Assembly: GCA_030065095.1 (NCBI GenBank)
Contig: JASJDP010000015.1
Span: forward strand, 1 to 64,000
Direction of reading: 5' to 3'
DNA: 64,000 nucleotides
DNA from: Rhodobacter sp.
Lineage (GTDB): Bacteria > Pseudomonadota > Alphaproteobacteria > Rhodobacterales > Rhodobacteraceae
This document shows, in pieces, positions 32,879-42,653 of the stretch. Within the stretch, counting starts at the first letter, position 1. The number at the start of each line of letters is the position of its first letter. Made by a program: the position numbers and the translations under genes. A model generated the notes under the pieces. The model had not been told where the DNA came from and made no database searches. It saw only the letters and a program-made list of their open reading frames with translations.

Positions 32879-35854
32879 ATGGCAAAGAAAATGCTTATCG
32901 ACGCCACCCACGCGGAAGAGACCCGCGTCGTGGTGGTTGACGGAAACAAGGTCGAGGAGTTCGACTTTGAATCGGAAAACAAACGCCAGCTAGCCGGCAA
33001 TATCTATCTCGCCAAGGTCAGCCGGGTCGAACCGTCGCTGCAGGCGGCGTTTGTCGAATACGGCGGCAACCGCCACGGGTTTCTGGCGTTCAGCGAAATC
33101 CACCCCGATTACTACCAGATCCCCGTGGCCGACCGCGAGGCGCTCTTGGCCGAGGAACGCGCCTATGCCAAGGCGCAGGCCGACGAGGACGACGAAAAGC
33201 CCAAGCGCACCCGCCGCCGCCGCGGCAGCGGCAAGTCCAAGACCGAAGCCGAGGCACTGAAATCCGACGACGCGGTCGAGACCAAAGAGGCCGAGGACAA
33301 GGATCTTGCCAGCGACGACATTCCCGGGATGGGAGTCGTCGATCTCGACGACGGCGACGCGGACGAGGGCCACGCGCCGATCGATTTCGTGCAGGATCCG
33401 CCCGCCGAAACACCGGCGGCGCAGGAAACGGACGCGCCTGTCGATGCGCCTGACGAGACTGTGCAAGCGCCCGAAACGGCGGTTGGCGATGCCGAAGTGG
33501 TCGGCGAACCGGCGGCGGAGGATGCCGAGACCGGCAAAGCGGATGCGGAAACGGCCGCCGCGGCCGAACCGGAAGCACAGGACGCCGGGGACGACGAACC
33601 GCAAGCCACCGCCGCCGAAGGCGATGACATGTCCGAGTCCGAAAGCTCGGAGGCTGCGGACGCCGGCGAAGACGACGACAACGACAACGACCGCCCCTAC
33701 GTCGCCGCCGACGATGCCGCCGAGCGTGACGAGACCATCGAATCCGTCGCTGACGAAGACGTCAGCGAGGAGATTCGCCAGCCGCGCAAACCGCGTCCGC
33801 GCCGCTACAAGATCCAGGAGGTCGTCAAGGTTCGCCAGATCATGCTGGTCCAGGTGGTCAAGGAGGAACGCGGCAACAAGGGCGCGGCGCTGACCACCTA
33901 TCTCAGCCTCGCGGGACGCTACTGTGTGCTGATGCCCAACACCGCCCGCGGCGGCGGGATCAGCCGCAAGATCACCAACGCCTCCGACCGCAAAAAGCTG
34001 AAAGAGATTGCCGGCGAGATCGACGTGCCCGAGGGCGCGGGGCTGATCGTCCGCACCGCAGGCGCCAAGCGCACCAAATCCGAGATCAAGCGCGATTACG
34101 AATATCTGCAGCGGCTTTGGGAGCAGATCCGCGAGCTGACGCTCAAATCCATCGCGCCGGCGAAGATCTATGAAGAGGGCGACCTGATCAAACGCTCGAT
34201 CCGCGACCTTTATAATCGCGAGATCGACGAGGTTCTGGTCGAGGGCGAAAGCGGGTACCGCACCGCCAAGGACTTCATGAAAATGATCATGCCGTCCCAC
34301 GCCAAGAACGTGAAGCAATACAGCGATCCGATGCCGCTGTTCGCGCGCTTCCAGGTCGAATCCTACCTGTCGTCGATGTTCAACCCGACGGTGCAGCTGA
34401 AATCCGGCGGCTATATCGTGATCGGCGTGACCGAGGCGCTGGTGGCGATCGACGTGAACTCGGGCCGCGCCACCAAGGAGGGCTCGATCGAGGAAACCGC
34501 GCTCAAGACCAATCTCGAGGCCGCCGAAGAGGTCGCCCGCCAGTTGCGGCTGCGCGACCTTGCCGGGCTGATCGTCATCGACTTCATCGACATGGAGGAG
34601 CGCAAGAACAACTCGGCGGTCGAAAAACGGTTCAAGGACAAGCTCAAGACCGACCGTGCGCGCATCCAGGTCGGCCGGATCTCGGGCTTCGGCCTTCTCG
34701 AAATGTCGCGCCAGCGCCTGCGCCCCGGCATGATCGAGATCACCACCCAGCCGTGCCCGTCCTGCCACGGCACCGGGCTGATCCGGTCGGATGACAGCCT
34801 GGCCCTGTCGATCCTGCGGCAGCTGGAAGAAGAGGGCACGCGCCGCAAAAGCCGTGAGGTGCTGCTGAAGGCGCCGGTCAGCATCGTCAATTTCCTGATG
34901 AACCAGAAGCGCGAGCACATCGCCCAGATCGAGGCGCGCTACGGCATGTCGGTGCGGATCGAGGCCGACCCGTTCCTGATCCCGCCCGATTTCGCCATCG
35001 AGAAATTCAAGACCGCGACGCGGGTGGTGGCCGAGGCCGGGCCGGTGGTATCCGTCGATGCTTCGCTGATGCCCGAGGTCGAGAAAGAGGCGGACGCTGC
35101 CCTGGCCGAGGTCGAGGCCGAGGACGAGGAAGCGCCGAAAAAGCGCCGCCGCCGCCGTCGCCGCCGCCGGGGCGGATCAGGCGACACGGCCGCCGAGACC
35201 GAGACGCAGGGCGCCGAGGCCACCGAAGAGGCCGAGGCCGATGCAAAGGCGTCCGGTCTCGTCGAGGTTCCCGAAAGCGGTGAAACGGTGTCTGACGACA
35301 AGCCCAAGTCGCGCCGCCGCCGGTCGCGTTTGAAGAAATCCGCCGAGACGGCAGAAGCCGCGACCGCAGAGGCTGCCGAGGTCGCCGGAGCTGTCGAAGC
35401 CGTGCCCGAACCGGGCCCGGAGACAGAGGAAAAGCCCAAGCGCAAACGCCGCTCCCGCTCCAAGAAGACGGCAGAGGAACCGGTCCAGGCGGAAGCTGCA
35501 TCGGAGCCGCAACCCGAGGCCGACACGGTTTCTGCGGCGGCGGAGGCGCCCGCGCAGGTTGCGGAGGACGAGCCCGAACCTGCTGCCGCGCCCGAGCCGG
35601 TCGCAGAGGCGGAAGCGTCGGAGCAACCGGAGGCAGAGACCGCCCAAGCCGAACCTGCGGCTGAGCCTGAACCGGAGGCCGAACCCGCCGCAGAGGCCGA
35701 ACCTGCTGCAGAGGCCGAACCCCAGCCCGAGCCCCAGGCAGCGCCTGAACCGGACGCGGAACCGGAGCCTGCGCCTGAACCGGAACCTGCAATGGCAGAC
35801 CCTGCGGCGCCGGCAAAGCCGAAACGCCGCGGTTGGTGGTCGATACGCGGATAA
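32879..35854 (+). CDS. rne: Ribonuclease E
   Basis: The product has 991 residues. RNase E is the endoribonuclease that starts most mRNA decay. It begins MAKKMLIDATHAEETRVVVVDGNKVEEFDFE, with the S1 domain split by an acidic insertion (about 85-305) and resumed at RRYKIQEVVKVRQIMLVQVVKEERGNKG. The catalytic core shows VAIDVNSGRATKEGS and LIVIDFIDMEERKN, and the Zn-link is QPCPSCHGTG (CPxC). The C-terminus (about 740-991) is a disordered scaffold: an arginine block (KKRRRRRRRRRGG) and alternating PE/AE repeats. ATG 32,879 was chosen on homology. Confidence 0.95.
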   Translation: MAKKMLIDATHAEETRVVVVDGNKVEEFDFESENKRQLAGNIYLAKVSRVEPSLQAAFVEYGGNRHGFLAFSEIHPDYYQIPVADREALLAEERAYAKAQADEDDEKPKRTRRRRGSGKSKTEAEALKSDDAVETKEAEDKDLASDDIPGMGVVDLDDGDADEGHAPIDFVQDPPAETPAAQETDAPVDAPDETVQAPETAVGDAEVVGEPAAEDAETGKADAETAAAAEPEAQDAGDDEPQATAAEGDDMSESESSEAADAGEDDDNDNDRPYVAADDAAERDETIESVADEDVSEEIRQPRKPRPRRYKIQEVVKVRQIMLVQVVKEERGNKGAALTTYLSLAGRYCVLMPNTARGGGISRKITNASDRKKLKEIAGEIDVPEGAGLIVRTAGAKRTKSEIKRDYEYLQRLWEQIRELTLKSIAPAKIYEEGDLIKRSIRDLYNREIDEVLVEGESGYRTAKDFMKMIMPSHAKNVKQYSDPMPLFARFQVESYLSSMFNPTVQLKSGGYIVIGVTEALVAIDVNSGRATKEGSIEETALKTNLEAAEEVARQLRLRDLAGLIVIDFIDMEERKNNSAVEKRFKDKLKTDRARIQVGRISGFGLLEMSRQRLRPGMIEITTQPCPSCHGTGLIRSDDSLALSILRQLEEEGTRRKSREVLLKAPVSIVNFLMNQKREHIAQIEARYGMSVRIEADPFLIPPDFAIEKFKTATRVVAEAGPVVSVDASLMPEVEKEADAALAEVEAEDEEAPKKRRRRRRRRRGGSGDTAAETETQGAEATEEAEADAKASGLVEVPESGETVSDDKPKSRRRRSRLKKSAETAEAATAEAAEVAGAVEAVPEPGPETEEKPKRKRRSRSKKTAEEPVQAEAASEPQPEADTVSAAAEAPAQVAEDEPEPAAAPEPVAEAEASEQPEAETAQAEPAAEPEPEAEPAAEAEPAAEAEPQPEPQAAPEPDAEPEPAPEPEPAMADPAAPAKPKRRGWWSIRG

Positions 35855-36033
35855 GGCGCCTTGCACCCTTGCCGGCCCGGGAACGCATCGCAGTTTGCGC
35901 GCTCAACCGGTGATGCGCCGATTGGGAGGCGGCCGATTGACGGACGATTGAACCGCCAGGCGCTTCGGCCGGCACGGCTGTCCGGCGGGGTATCACCCGG
36001 CGCCGATACCGCCGGCGCGGGCCGGGGGGCCTG

Positions 36034-36264
36034 CTAACCGCCTTTTCGGATCAGGTAGATCCGCGCCGTGCCGTCCGGCTCCGAACCGATCAGGACGTGC
36101 CCCGCCTCGTCGCAGAAATGCGGTATGTCGATCTCTGCCATCGGATCGTCCGCCTCGACCCGCAGCACCTGACCGGCCGCCATCGCCGTCAGCCGCTTGC
36201 GCGCCTTCAGGACAGGCAGCGGGCACAAGAGCCCCTTGGTATCCAGCGTCTGGTCATACTCCAT
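36034..36264 (-). CDS. TusA-like sulfurtransferase
   Basis: The product has 76 residues. TLDTKGLLCPLPVLKARKRL carries the CPxP motif with the sulfur-carrier cysteine, and the fold ends ARIYLIRKGG. TusA-type proteins relay persulfide sulfur, for example to tRNA thiolation or molybdenum cofactor pathways. It begins at ATG 36,264; the frame runs further upstream without the family. It is divergent from the ccdA-like gene with about 106 bases between. Confidence 0.9.
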   Translation of the reverse strand: MEYDQTLDTKGLLCPLPVLKARKRLTAMAAGQVLRVEADDPMAEIDIPHFCDEAGHVLIGSEPDGTARIYLIRKGG

Positions 36265-36370
36265 CCCGCCGCCAGATAGGCGGGTTGTTACAGGCTGTCC
36301 ACAGGGATGTGACAATGCCTCAGGTGACGGCGGCGCGCGGACCGTCTATGTGTCCGGGGAAGGGAACGAA

Positions 36371-37123
36371 ATGTTCGGCATCGAAATCATCGACGCAGCC
36401 CTGCTGCCCGCCATGACCGTCGCGCTGGTCGCGGGCCTTCTGTCGTTTCTCAGCCCCTGCGTTCTGCCCATCGTGCCGCCCTATCTCGCCTATATGGGCG
36501 GCATCACCATGTCCGAGATGAACGAAGAGCGCGCCGCGCGCCGCCGGGTCTTTCTGTCGGCCCTGTTCTTCGTCCTGGGCCTTTCGACCGTGTTCCTGTT
36601 CCTGGGCTTCACGGCATCGGCCTTCGGCGCGTTTTTCTTGCAGAACCAGGACTGGTTCGTCATCGCCGCGGGCCTGATCGTCATGGTGTTCGGCGCGCAT
36701 TTCATCGGCGTCTTCCGTATCGGCTTCATGGACCGCGAATTGCGGGTCGAGGCCGGCGACCGCGGCGGCTCGGCCTTCGGCGCCTACATCCTGGGCCTCG
36801 CCTTCGCCTTCGGCTGGACCCCCTGCATCGGGCCCCAGCTCGGCGCGATCCTGTCGCTGGCGGCGTCGGAGGCCAGTCTGACCCGCGGCACGACGCTGCT
36901 GGGCGTCTACGCGCTTGGCCTCGGCATCCCGTTTCTGCTCGTCGCGGCCTTCTTCCCGCGGCTCTCCGGGCTGATGGCCTGGATGAAACGCCACATGGAC
37001 CGGATCGAAAAGATCATGGGGCTGCTTCTTTGGACCGTCGGTCTGATGATGCTGACAGGCCAGTTCACCGACTTCTCTTGGTGGCTTCTGGAACGCTTCC
37101 CGGCCCTGGCCACGCTCGGCTGA
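36371..37123 (+). CDS. ccdA: CcdA-type thiol reductant transporter
   Basis: The product has 250 residues with six predicted membrane helices. LSFLSPCVLPIVPPYLAYMGG and FAFGWTPCIGPQLGAILSLA hold the two cysteines that shuttle electrons across the membrane. This DsbD-core protein delivers reductant from thioredoxin to periplasmic apocytochrome c. GGGAACG precedes the ATG. A sequence encoding two acidic residues (DRELRVEAGDRGG) lies in a cytoplasmic loop. Divergent from the tusA-like gene; an identical 21-bp palindrome follows its stop. Confidence 0.9.
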   Translation: MFGIEIIDAALLPAMTVALVAGLLSFLSPCVLPIVPPYLAYMGGITMSEMNEERAARRRVFLSALFFVLGLSTVFLFLGFTASAFGAFFLQNQDWFVIAAGLIVMVFGAHFIGVFRIGFMDRELRVEAGDRGGSAFGAYILGLAFAFGWTPCIGPQLGAILSLAASEASLTRGTTLLGVYALGLGIPFLLVAAFFPRLSGLMAWMKRHMDRIEKIMGLLLWTVGLMMLTGQFTDFSWWLLERFPALATLG

Positions 37124-37130
37124 AGCGCCA

Positions 37131-37151
37131 CGAATTTTCGGCGAAAATTCG
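37131..37151. repeat. 21-bp perfect palindrome, copy 1
   Basis: CGAATTTTCG and its complement CGAAAATTCG flank a central G. It begins seven bases after the ccdA stop. Identical copies occur at 47,861 and 61,222. It may form a hairpin acting as a weak terminator or be a DNA-binding site; there is no long T tract here (it is followed by TCCGCC). Confidence 0.75.
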
Positions 37152-37233
37152 TCCGCCGGCCGCCCCGACAACCGGCTTAATTTCGCCCAGAATGCCGGCT
37201 AGACTGTCCGTCAAACAACAACAGGCCGGTCCC

Positions 37234-38448
37234 ATGGCGTCCGAGCAGTCCAGCCCCGTCTTGCGCCGCCGGGTGTTCTATATCCCCGGCTACGATCCGA
37301 TTCACCCCCGCCGCTACCGCGAGCTCTACCGCAAGGAAAGCGCCGCCCAAGCTGCGATCTCCGGCTACGAGATCGCGATCACCCCCCGCAAGGCCGACCG
37401 TTACGGCTGGGATGTCAGCGCCGTCATCGACGGCAGCGGCACGCGGTCCGAGATCGAGGTGCTTGTCTGGTCCGACATCGTCCGCGACTCGATGTCCAAC
37501 ACCATTCCCGCCACCTATCTGCAACTGGCCCGCACCGCCTGGACCTATATCGCCTCGGGCACGTTGCGGCGGCTGATGTGGATGCGCAAGGGGCCGGTCA
37601 TCGCCGCGCTCTACCCGGTGGGCATGCTGATCGGGCAACTGGTCGCGGCGCTGCTTCTGGCCTGGGCCGCCGGGGCGCTCGTCGCCTGGATCTCGCCCTG
37701 GAACGCCCTCGGCTGGGTCGTGGCGATCCCCGTGATCGTGCTCACCCTGCGCTGGTTCAAGTCGAAAGACGGAAAGCTCTACGCCTATTACCTGATGCAT
37801 GACTACGCCCATTCGGCCCAACACCGGGGCGCCTATCCCGACGACCTCGACCGGCGCCTCACCGAATTCACCCGGATCATCGCCCGGGCGCTTGGCGACG
37901 AGGTCGACGAGGTCCTTGTCGTCGGCCATTCTTCGGGCGCGCATCTGGGCGTGTCGATCCTCGCCGACCTGATCCGGCAGAACCGCGTGCCCGCCAACGG
38001 CCCCGCACTGTCCTTCCTGTCGCTCGGCCAGGTCGTGCCCATGGTCAGCTTTCTGCCGAAGGCCGACCGCCTGCGCGCCGATCTGCACTTTCTCAGCCAG
38101 CGGGACGAGCTCACCTGGATCGACGTCACGGCTCCCGGCGACGGCTGCGCGTTTGCGCTCTGCGATCCCGTCGCCGTCTCGGGCGTCGCGCCGCGAAACA
38201 AGAAATGGCCGCTGGTCGTTTCCGCCGCCTTCACCCAGACGCTCGCACCGGAAACATGGAAGGCGCTGCGCTGGCGGTTCTTCCGGCTGCATTTCCAGTA
38301 CCTCTGCGCCTTCGACCGGCCTGGCGACTACGACTATTTCCAGATCACCGCGGGGCCCAAAACCCTCGGCCAGCGCTATGCCGGGCGCAACCCGTCGCAA
38401 AGCCGCATCGACGTTCCCGCCTCGCGCTATACCTCGATGGCCGCATGA
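37234..38448 (+). CDS. Alpha/beta hydrolase-like membrane-associated protein
   Basis: The product has 404 residues. It begins MASEQSSPVLRRRVFYIPGYDPIHPRRYRELY. Two membrane helices (about 130-175) precede a serine-hydrolase domain with the nucleophile motif VVGHSSGAHLG and oxyanion-type YIPGYDP. Asp and His candidates appear later (TWIDVTAPGDG). Substrate unknown. Its stop overlaps the start of the P450 gene (ATGA), so the two are co-translated and may work on the same lipid or ester substrate; this is inference. Confidence 0.75.
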   Translation: MASEQSSPVLRRRVFYIPGYDPIHPRRYRELYRKESAAQAAISGYEIAITPRKADRYGWDVSAVIDGSGTRSEIEVLVWSDIVRDSMSNTIPATYLQLARTAWTYIASGTLRRLMWMRKGPVIAALYPVGMLIGQLVAALLLAWAAGALVAWISPWNALGWVVAIPVIVLTLRWFKSKDGKLYAYYLMHDYAHSAQHRGAYPDDLDRRLTEFTRIIARALGDEVDEVLVVGHSSGAHLGVSILADLIRQNRVPANGPALSFLSLGQVVPMVSFLPKADRLRADLHFLSQRDELTWIDVTAPGDGCAFALCDPVAVSGVAPRNKKWPLVVSAAFTQTLAPETWKALRWRFFRLHFQYLCAFDRPGDYDYFQITAGPKTLGQRYAGRNPSQSRIDVPASRYTSMAA

Positions 38449-39794
38449 TCCCGCCGAAACCGGCTGCGCGTCCGGGCAAGGTGTCGCTCTGGGCTTACGC
38501 GAAACTTTTCCGCCAGGACATTCTGTCGGCGCAACCGGGCAAGCTCTACCGCGCCTGGATGGCCGAGTTCCGCACGCCGTTCTTCCGCTCCTATCTGGTG
38601 AACGAGCCCCGGCTCGTCCGCGAGGTCCTGAATGCCCGGCCCCTGGATTTCCCCAAATCGGACCGCGTGGGCGAGGGGCTGCGCCCGCTTTTGGGCGACT
38701 CCGTCTTCCTGACCAACGGGGCCAAATGGCAGCGCCAGCGCCGTATCATCGACCCGGCTTTCGAGGGCGGGCGGCTGCGCGATACCTTCCCGGCGATGCT
38801 CGCGGCGGGGCAGGCCGCCGTTGAACGGCTGCGGGGGCGTCAGGGCGTCGTCGAGATCGAGGAAGCGGCCAGCCATGCCGCCGCCGACGTGATCTTTCGC
38901 ACCTTGTTCTCGATCCCGATCGAGGCGCCCATCGCCGCCCAGGTCTTTCACCAGTTCCGCGAATACCAGCGCACCCAGCCGATCCTGAACCTTGCCGCCT
39001 TCGTGCCGGTGCCGGCCTGGATGCCCCGGTTTCACCGCCGCAGAACCCGCGCCACCGCGCGGGCGATCCGCCGTCTGATCACCCGGCTGACCCGGGAACG
39101 CATGTGGCAGATCGAGGCCGGTACCGCACCGGACGACCTCGCCACCAAGATCATGACCACCGAAGACCCCGAAACCGGCCGGACCTTCGACACGCAGGAA
39201 ATGGTCGATCAGGTGGCGATCTTCTTTCTGGCCGGGCACGAGACCAGCGCCTCGGCCCTCGGCTGGGCGCTCTATCTTCTGGCGATGTTCCCGGAGGTGC
39301 AGGCGCGGGTCGCTGCAGAAGCCGCCGCCCTGCCGGACGACCTGGCCTTTTCCGATCTGTCGAAGCTTCGCTTCACCCGCGATGTCTTCCGCGAAACACT
39401 GCGTCTCTATCCGCCCGTTCCGATGATGGTCCGCGAAACCACCCGGGCGGTACGCTTTCGCGACCGTGACCTGCCCCTGGGCAGCCAGATCGTGCTCAGC
39501 CCCTGGCATCTGCACCGGCACGAACGTCTGTGGGACGACCCCGATGCGTTTGCACCCGACCGCTACGCCACCGAGAACGGCAAGACCTGCCTGCGCGACG
39601 CCTATATCCCGTTCTCCTCCGGCGCGCGCGTCTGCACCGGCGCGGGATTTGCCATGGCCGAGGGGCCACTGCTGCTGGCGCTCTTGGTCCGCGCTTTCCG
39701 CTTTGAACGTCTTCCCGGTGACGATCCCGTTCCCGTCGCCTACCTCACCGTCCGCGCCCGCGACGGCATCCGCCTTAGGGTCACGTCTCGCTGA
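38445..39794 (+). CDS. Cytochrome P450
   Basis: The product has 449 residues, normal length. The I-helix AGHETSASALGW, the K-helix ETLRLYPPVP and the heme motif FSSGARVCTGAGFAMAE (Cys397 as thiolate ligand) are all present. There is no N-terminal membrane anchor, so it is soluble, as usual in bacteria. It needs external redox partners, none of which lies adjacent. Start at ATG 38,445 overlaps the hydrolase stop. A dispersed repeat follows at 39,917. Confidence 0.95.
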   Translation: MIPPKPAARPGKVSLWAYAKLFRQDILSAQPGKLYRAWMAEFRTPFFRSYLVNEPRLVREVLNARPLDFPKSDRVGEGLRPLLGDSVFLTNGAKWQRQRRIIDPAFEGGRLRDTFPAMLAAGQAAVERLRGRQGVVEIEEAASHAAADVIFRTLFSIPIEAPIAAQVFHQFREYQRTQPILNLAAFVPVPAWMPRFHRRRTRATARAIRRLITRLTRERMWQIEAGTAPDDLATKIMTTEDPETGRTFDTQEMVDQVAIFFLAGHETSASALGWALYLLAMFPEVQARVAAEAAALPDDLAFSDLSKLRFTRDVFRETLRLYPPVPMMVRETTRAVRFRDRDLPLGSQIVLSPWHLHRHERLWDDPDAFAPDRYATENGKTCLRDAYIPFSSGARVCTGAGFAMAEGPLLLALLVRAFRFERLPGDDPVPVAYLTVRARDGIRLRVTSR

Positions 39795-39916
39795 CTTCTA
39801 TGCACCAAGGTCAACGGCAGCCGGGCCGGGCGTAGGGGCAGTACGCTATCCGACCGATGCCGATCAGCGGCTTTGGTGCGCTGTGCTGAGAGTAAATTGC
39901 TGGGCGCGTTCTGGCC

Positions 39917-40112
39917 TGGAGCGGACGTTGCCTCCCGCGAGATGAGCCGGGCCATCGCCGACCCGCGGGGAGGCGAACCGTATCTCTGAACGGCTCGATT
40001 TATCCCGGCAAAGTCCGAACGACCTCAATGCGATACGCGCCGTTGCAAAATCGCCTCCCCTCCGGGGCGGGTCGGCGATGGCGCGGCGGCCTGCGGCCTT
40101 GATTCCGCGCCT
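39917..40112 (+). repeat. Dispersed MITE-like repeat, copy A
   Basis: About 196 bases begin TGGAGCGGACGTTGCC and contain blocks shared with copy B at 42,432 (for example CCGGGCCATCGCCGACCCGC, GGCTCGATTTATCC, GGGGCGGGTCGGCGATGGCG). It lies in the 540-base gap between the P450 and ftsB. The expected inverted right end is degraded here. Confidence 0.75.
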
Positions 40113-40335
40113 GAATGCAGATTGCCAATGGCTGCATCAGGCCGGAACCGGCAGACTGCGCTTCGCTCATTCCTCGTCCCGATCTTACAATGCGCCGCGG
40201 GTTGCCGGGGTCCGGTCAATCGGCGCGCATTTGCGCCTTGGCATGGTTGTTTGAGCTATCGCTACTGGACCCAGGATTAGCCAGGCGTCTCCATGGGCAG
40301 GTCCTGCCGCGACGGCGGCGATCGGGAACCGCAGC

Positions 40336-40638
40336 CTACCGGATCACCACCTCGTCCCCGCGCGCCAGCCCCAGAACCTCGCGGGCCTGCTGGTCCAGCA
40401 GATCGAGATCCAGATAATCGTCGCTCAACCGCCGGGTTTTGTTCCGCAATGCGGCCACCTCGGCCTCCAGCCGGTCCCGCTCGGCGCGCAGCGTCGCCGC
40501 CTCGGCTTCGACCTGGATCCGCCGGAACAGCCCGTAATCGCCCTGAACGCTCGCAAAGGTGAAATACGCGCCCAGACAGAACACGACCGTGAAAAACGAA
40601 ACCACTCCAAGCGCCGGGGGTCTGCTGCGTTTGCCCAT
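40336..40638 (-). CDS. ftsB: Cell division protein FtsB (septum formation initiator)
   Basis: The product has 100 residues. One membrane helix (about 11-31, GVVSFFTVVFCLGAYFTFAS) precedes a coiled coil (VEAEAATLRAERDRLEAEVAALRNKTRRL) and the C-terminal YLDLDLLDQQAREVLGLARGDEVVI. This DivIC/FtsB form bridges FtsL and FtsQ in the divisome. It lies alone on the minus strand between two copies of a dispersed repeat, without the common eno neighbour next to it. Confidence 0.85.
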   Translation of the reverse strand: MGKRSRPPALGVVSFFTVVFCLGAYFTFASVQGDYGLFRRIQVEAEAATLRAERDRLEAEVAALRNKTRRLSDDYLDLDLLDQQAREVLGLARGDEVVIR

Positions 40639-40766
40639 GTGCCTGCCTCTTTCGCCGCCTCTTCGGGCCGCCTTTCGGCGAGACTGTCACAGACCGGTCG
40701 CTTTGGGAATCCCGAAATCGCCCGCGCCCTGATATCGTGACCTTAAAACACCGCCAGAGCCTGCTC

Positions 40767-42374
40767 ATGACCGCGCCCCGCACCGACCTGCCGACCCACG
40801 TCGTCGAAAACCAGCCCGAGCCGCGCTTGCCTCGGCTCTGGCACGGCGATCTGTCCCTGCGCGAGGCCGTGGCCGCCAACAACGGGTCGCCAGAGCCGGT
40901 CGAAAGGCTTGCGGACCGGCTCGCCGAACCCGAGATGGTCGGGGCAGGCCGGGAAGCGAACCGCCAACCGCCCGGGCTCCGGCTCTTCGACGCCGGCGGC
41001 CGGCGTCTCGACGAGGTTGAATTCCACCCCGCCTATCATCGGCTGATGCAGGCGGGGCTCGAGGTCGGCTATGCCTCGGTCGCCTGGGAGGCCGCGCCGG
41101 GCGGCCACGTCGCCCATGCCGCGATGGTCTATGTCATGAGCCAGATCGAGCCCGGCGTCTGCTGCCCGATGACCATGACCTATGCCGCCGTTCCGGCCCT
41201 GCAGGCCGACCCGGCCTTGGCGGCGATCTGGAAGCCGAAGCTGACGGCGCGCGGCTACGATCCGCGGGTTCTGCCCCTGGCGCGGAAAACCGCCGCGACC
41301 CTGGGCATGGCGATGACCGAAAAACAGGGCGGGTCGGACGTTCGGGCGAACACCACGCAGGCCGAGCCGGCCGGCGACGTCTACCGGCTGACCGGTCATA
41401 AATGGTTCTGCTCGGCGCCGATGTCGGACGGTTTCCTGACGCTCGCCCAAGCGCCCGGCGGGCTGACCTGCTTTGTGGTGCCGCGCTGGCTGGAGGGCGA
41501 GCGGAACGGGGTCCATCTGATGCGGCTGAAGGACAAGTTGGGGAACCGTGCGAACGCCTCGGCCGAGATCGAGTATCACGGTGCGCTGGCACACCGGCTG
41601 GGCAACGAAGGACAGGGCGTTCGGACGATCATCGAGATGGTGCATCACACGCGGCTCGACACGGCGATGGCGCCTGCCGGGCTGATGCGGGCGGCACTGG
41701 CGGAGGCGGCGCATTGGTGCCGGGGGCGCACGGTGTTCCAGAAGAAACTGATCGACCAGCCGCTGATGCAGGCGGTGCTGGCCGATCTGGCGCTTGACTG
41801 GCAAGGCGCGCTGGCCTTGGGGCTTCGGGTCGCGCGGGCCTTTGACGGCGATACCGACGAGGACCGGGCATTCGCGCGGATCGGCGTCGCGCTCGCGAAA
41901 TTTCTGTCGAACAAGCGGTGCCCGGGCGTGGTTTACGAATGCATGGAGGCGCTGGGGGGCATGGGCTATGTCGAGGATACGCCGCTACCGTTGCTTTACC
42001 GTGAAGCGCCGCTCAATTCGATCTGGGAAGGATCCGGGAACGTGATCTGCCTGGATATCCTGCGCACCCTCGCGCGGGATTCGGGCGCGTCGGCCGCGCT
42101 GTGGTCCGAACTGGACGACTGCCGCGGTGCGGACCGGCGCTATGACGCGGCGCTGGCGGAGCACCGGACGCGGTGGCCCGGGTTGCCCGGAGAGGCGGAG
42201 GCGCGGTGGTTTGCCGAGCGGACGGCGACGCTTCTGACGGCGGCGGTGCTGATCCGGACGGCGCCCGCTGCGGTGGCGGACGGGTATGTGGCGACGCGGG
42301 TTGCCGGAGAGCGGGGACAGGTGGCGGGCAGTGTCACGGGGCTCGACGCCGGCGCGATCCTGGCGCGGATTTGA
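40767..42374 (+). CDS. Acyl-CoA dehydrogenase (AidB-like)
   Basis: The product has 535 residues. Motifs include MAMTEKQGGSDVRANTTQA, GHKWFCSAPMSDGFLTLAQA, EMVHHTRLDTAMAPAGLMRAAL and ECMEALGGMGYVEDTPLPLLYREAPLNSIWEGSGNVICLDILR. The last is the base-Glu/FAD region of AidB/isovaleryl-CoA dehydrogenase-like proteins. AidB-type members may not turn over acyl-CoA, so its role could be protection rather than catabolism. ATG 40,767 is used; a GTG at 40,737 is in frame. Confidence 0.88.
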   Translation: MTAPRTDLPTHVVENQPEPRLPRLWHGDLSLREAVAANNGSPEPVERLADRLAEPEMVGAGREANRQPPGLRLFDAGGRRLDEVEFHPAYHRLMQAGLEVGYASVAWEAAPGGHVAHAAMVYVMSQIEPGVCCPMTMTYAAVPALQADPALAAIWKPKLTARGYDPRVLPLARKTAATLGMAMTEKQGGSDVRANTTQAEPAGDVYRLTGHKWFCSAPMSDGFLTLAQAPGGLTCFVVPRWLEGERNGVHLMRLKDKLGNRANASAEIEYHGALAHRLGNEGQGVRTIIEMVHHTRLDTAMAPAGLMRAALAEAAHWCRGRTVFQKKLIDQPLMQAVLADLALDWQGALALGLRVARAFDGDTDEDRAFARIGVALAKFLSNKRCPGVVYECMEALGGMGYVEDTPLPLLYREAPLNSIWEGSGNVICLDILRTLARDSGASAALWSELDDCRGADRRYDAALAEHRTRWPGLPGEAEARWFAERTATLLTAAVLIRTAPAAVADGYVATRVAGERGQVAGSVTGLDAGAILARI

Positions 42375-42431
42375 GGATGTGGCGCTGGAAGGCGGTGCGT
42401 TGTGGCTGAATCGCAAGGTCGGGGTTTGGCG

Positions 42432-42653
42432 TGGAGCGGTCGTTGCCTGCCGATAGAAGAGCCGGGCCATCGCCGACCCGCGGGGAGGCGAACCAAACCT
42501 CTGAACGGCTCGATTTATCCTGGCAAAGTCCGAACGACCTCAATGCGATACGCGCCTTTGGAGAATCGCCTCCCCTCCGGGGCGGGTCGGCGATGGCGCG
42601 GCGGGGCTACGCCCCTTGATTCCGCGCCGGAGCTGGGTGGCAACGTCCGCTCA
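42432..42653 (+). repeat. Dispersed MITE-like repeat, copy B, with inverted ends
   Basis: About 222 bases run from TGGAGCGGTCGTTGCC to GGCAACGTCCGCTCA, which is the inverse complement of the left end with one mismatch. It shares long near-identical blocks with copy A at 39,917 in the same orientation. The 2.3 kb between them carries ftsB and an acyl-CoA dehydrogenase. The rest of the 458-base gap (42,375-42,832) shows no gene. Confidence 0.8.
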
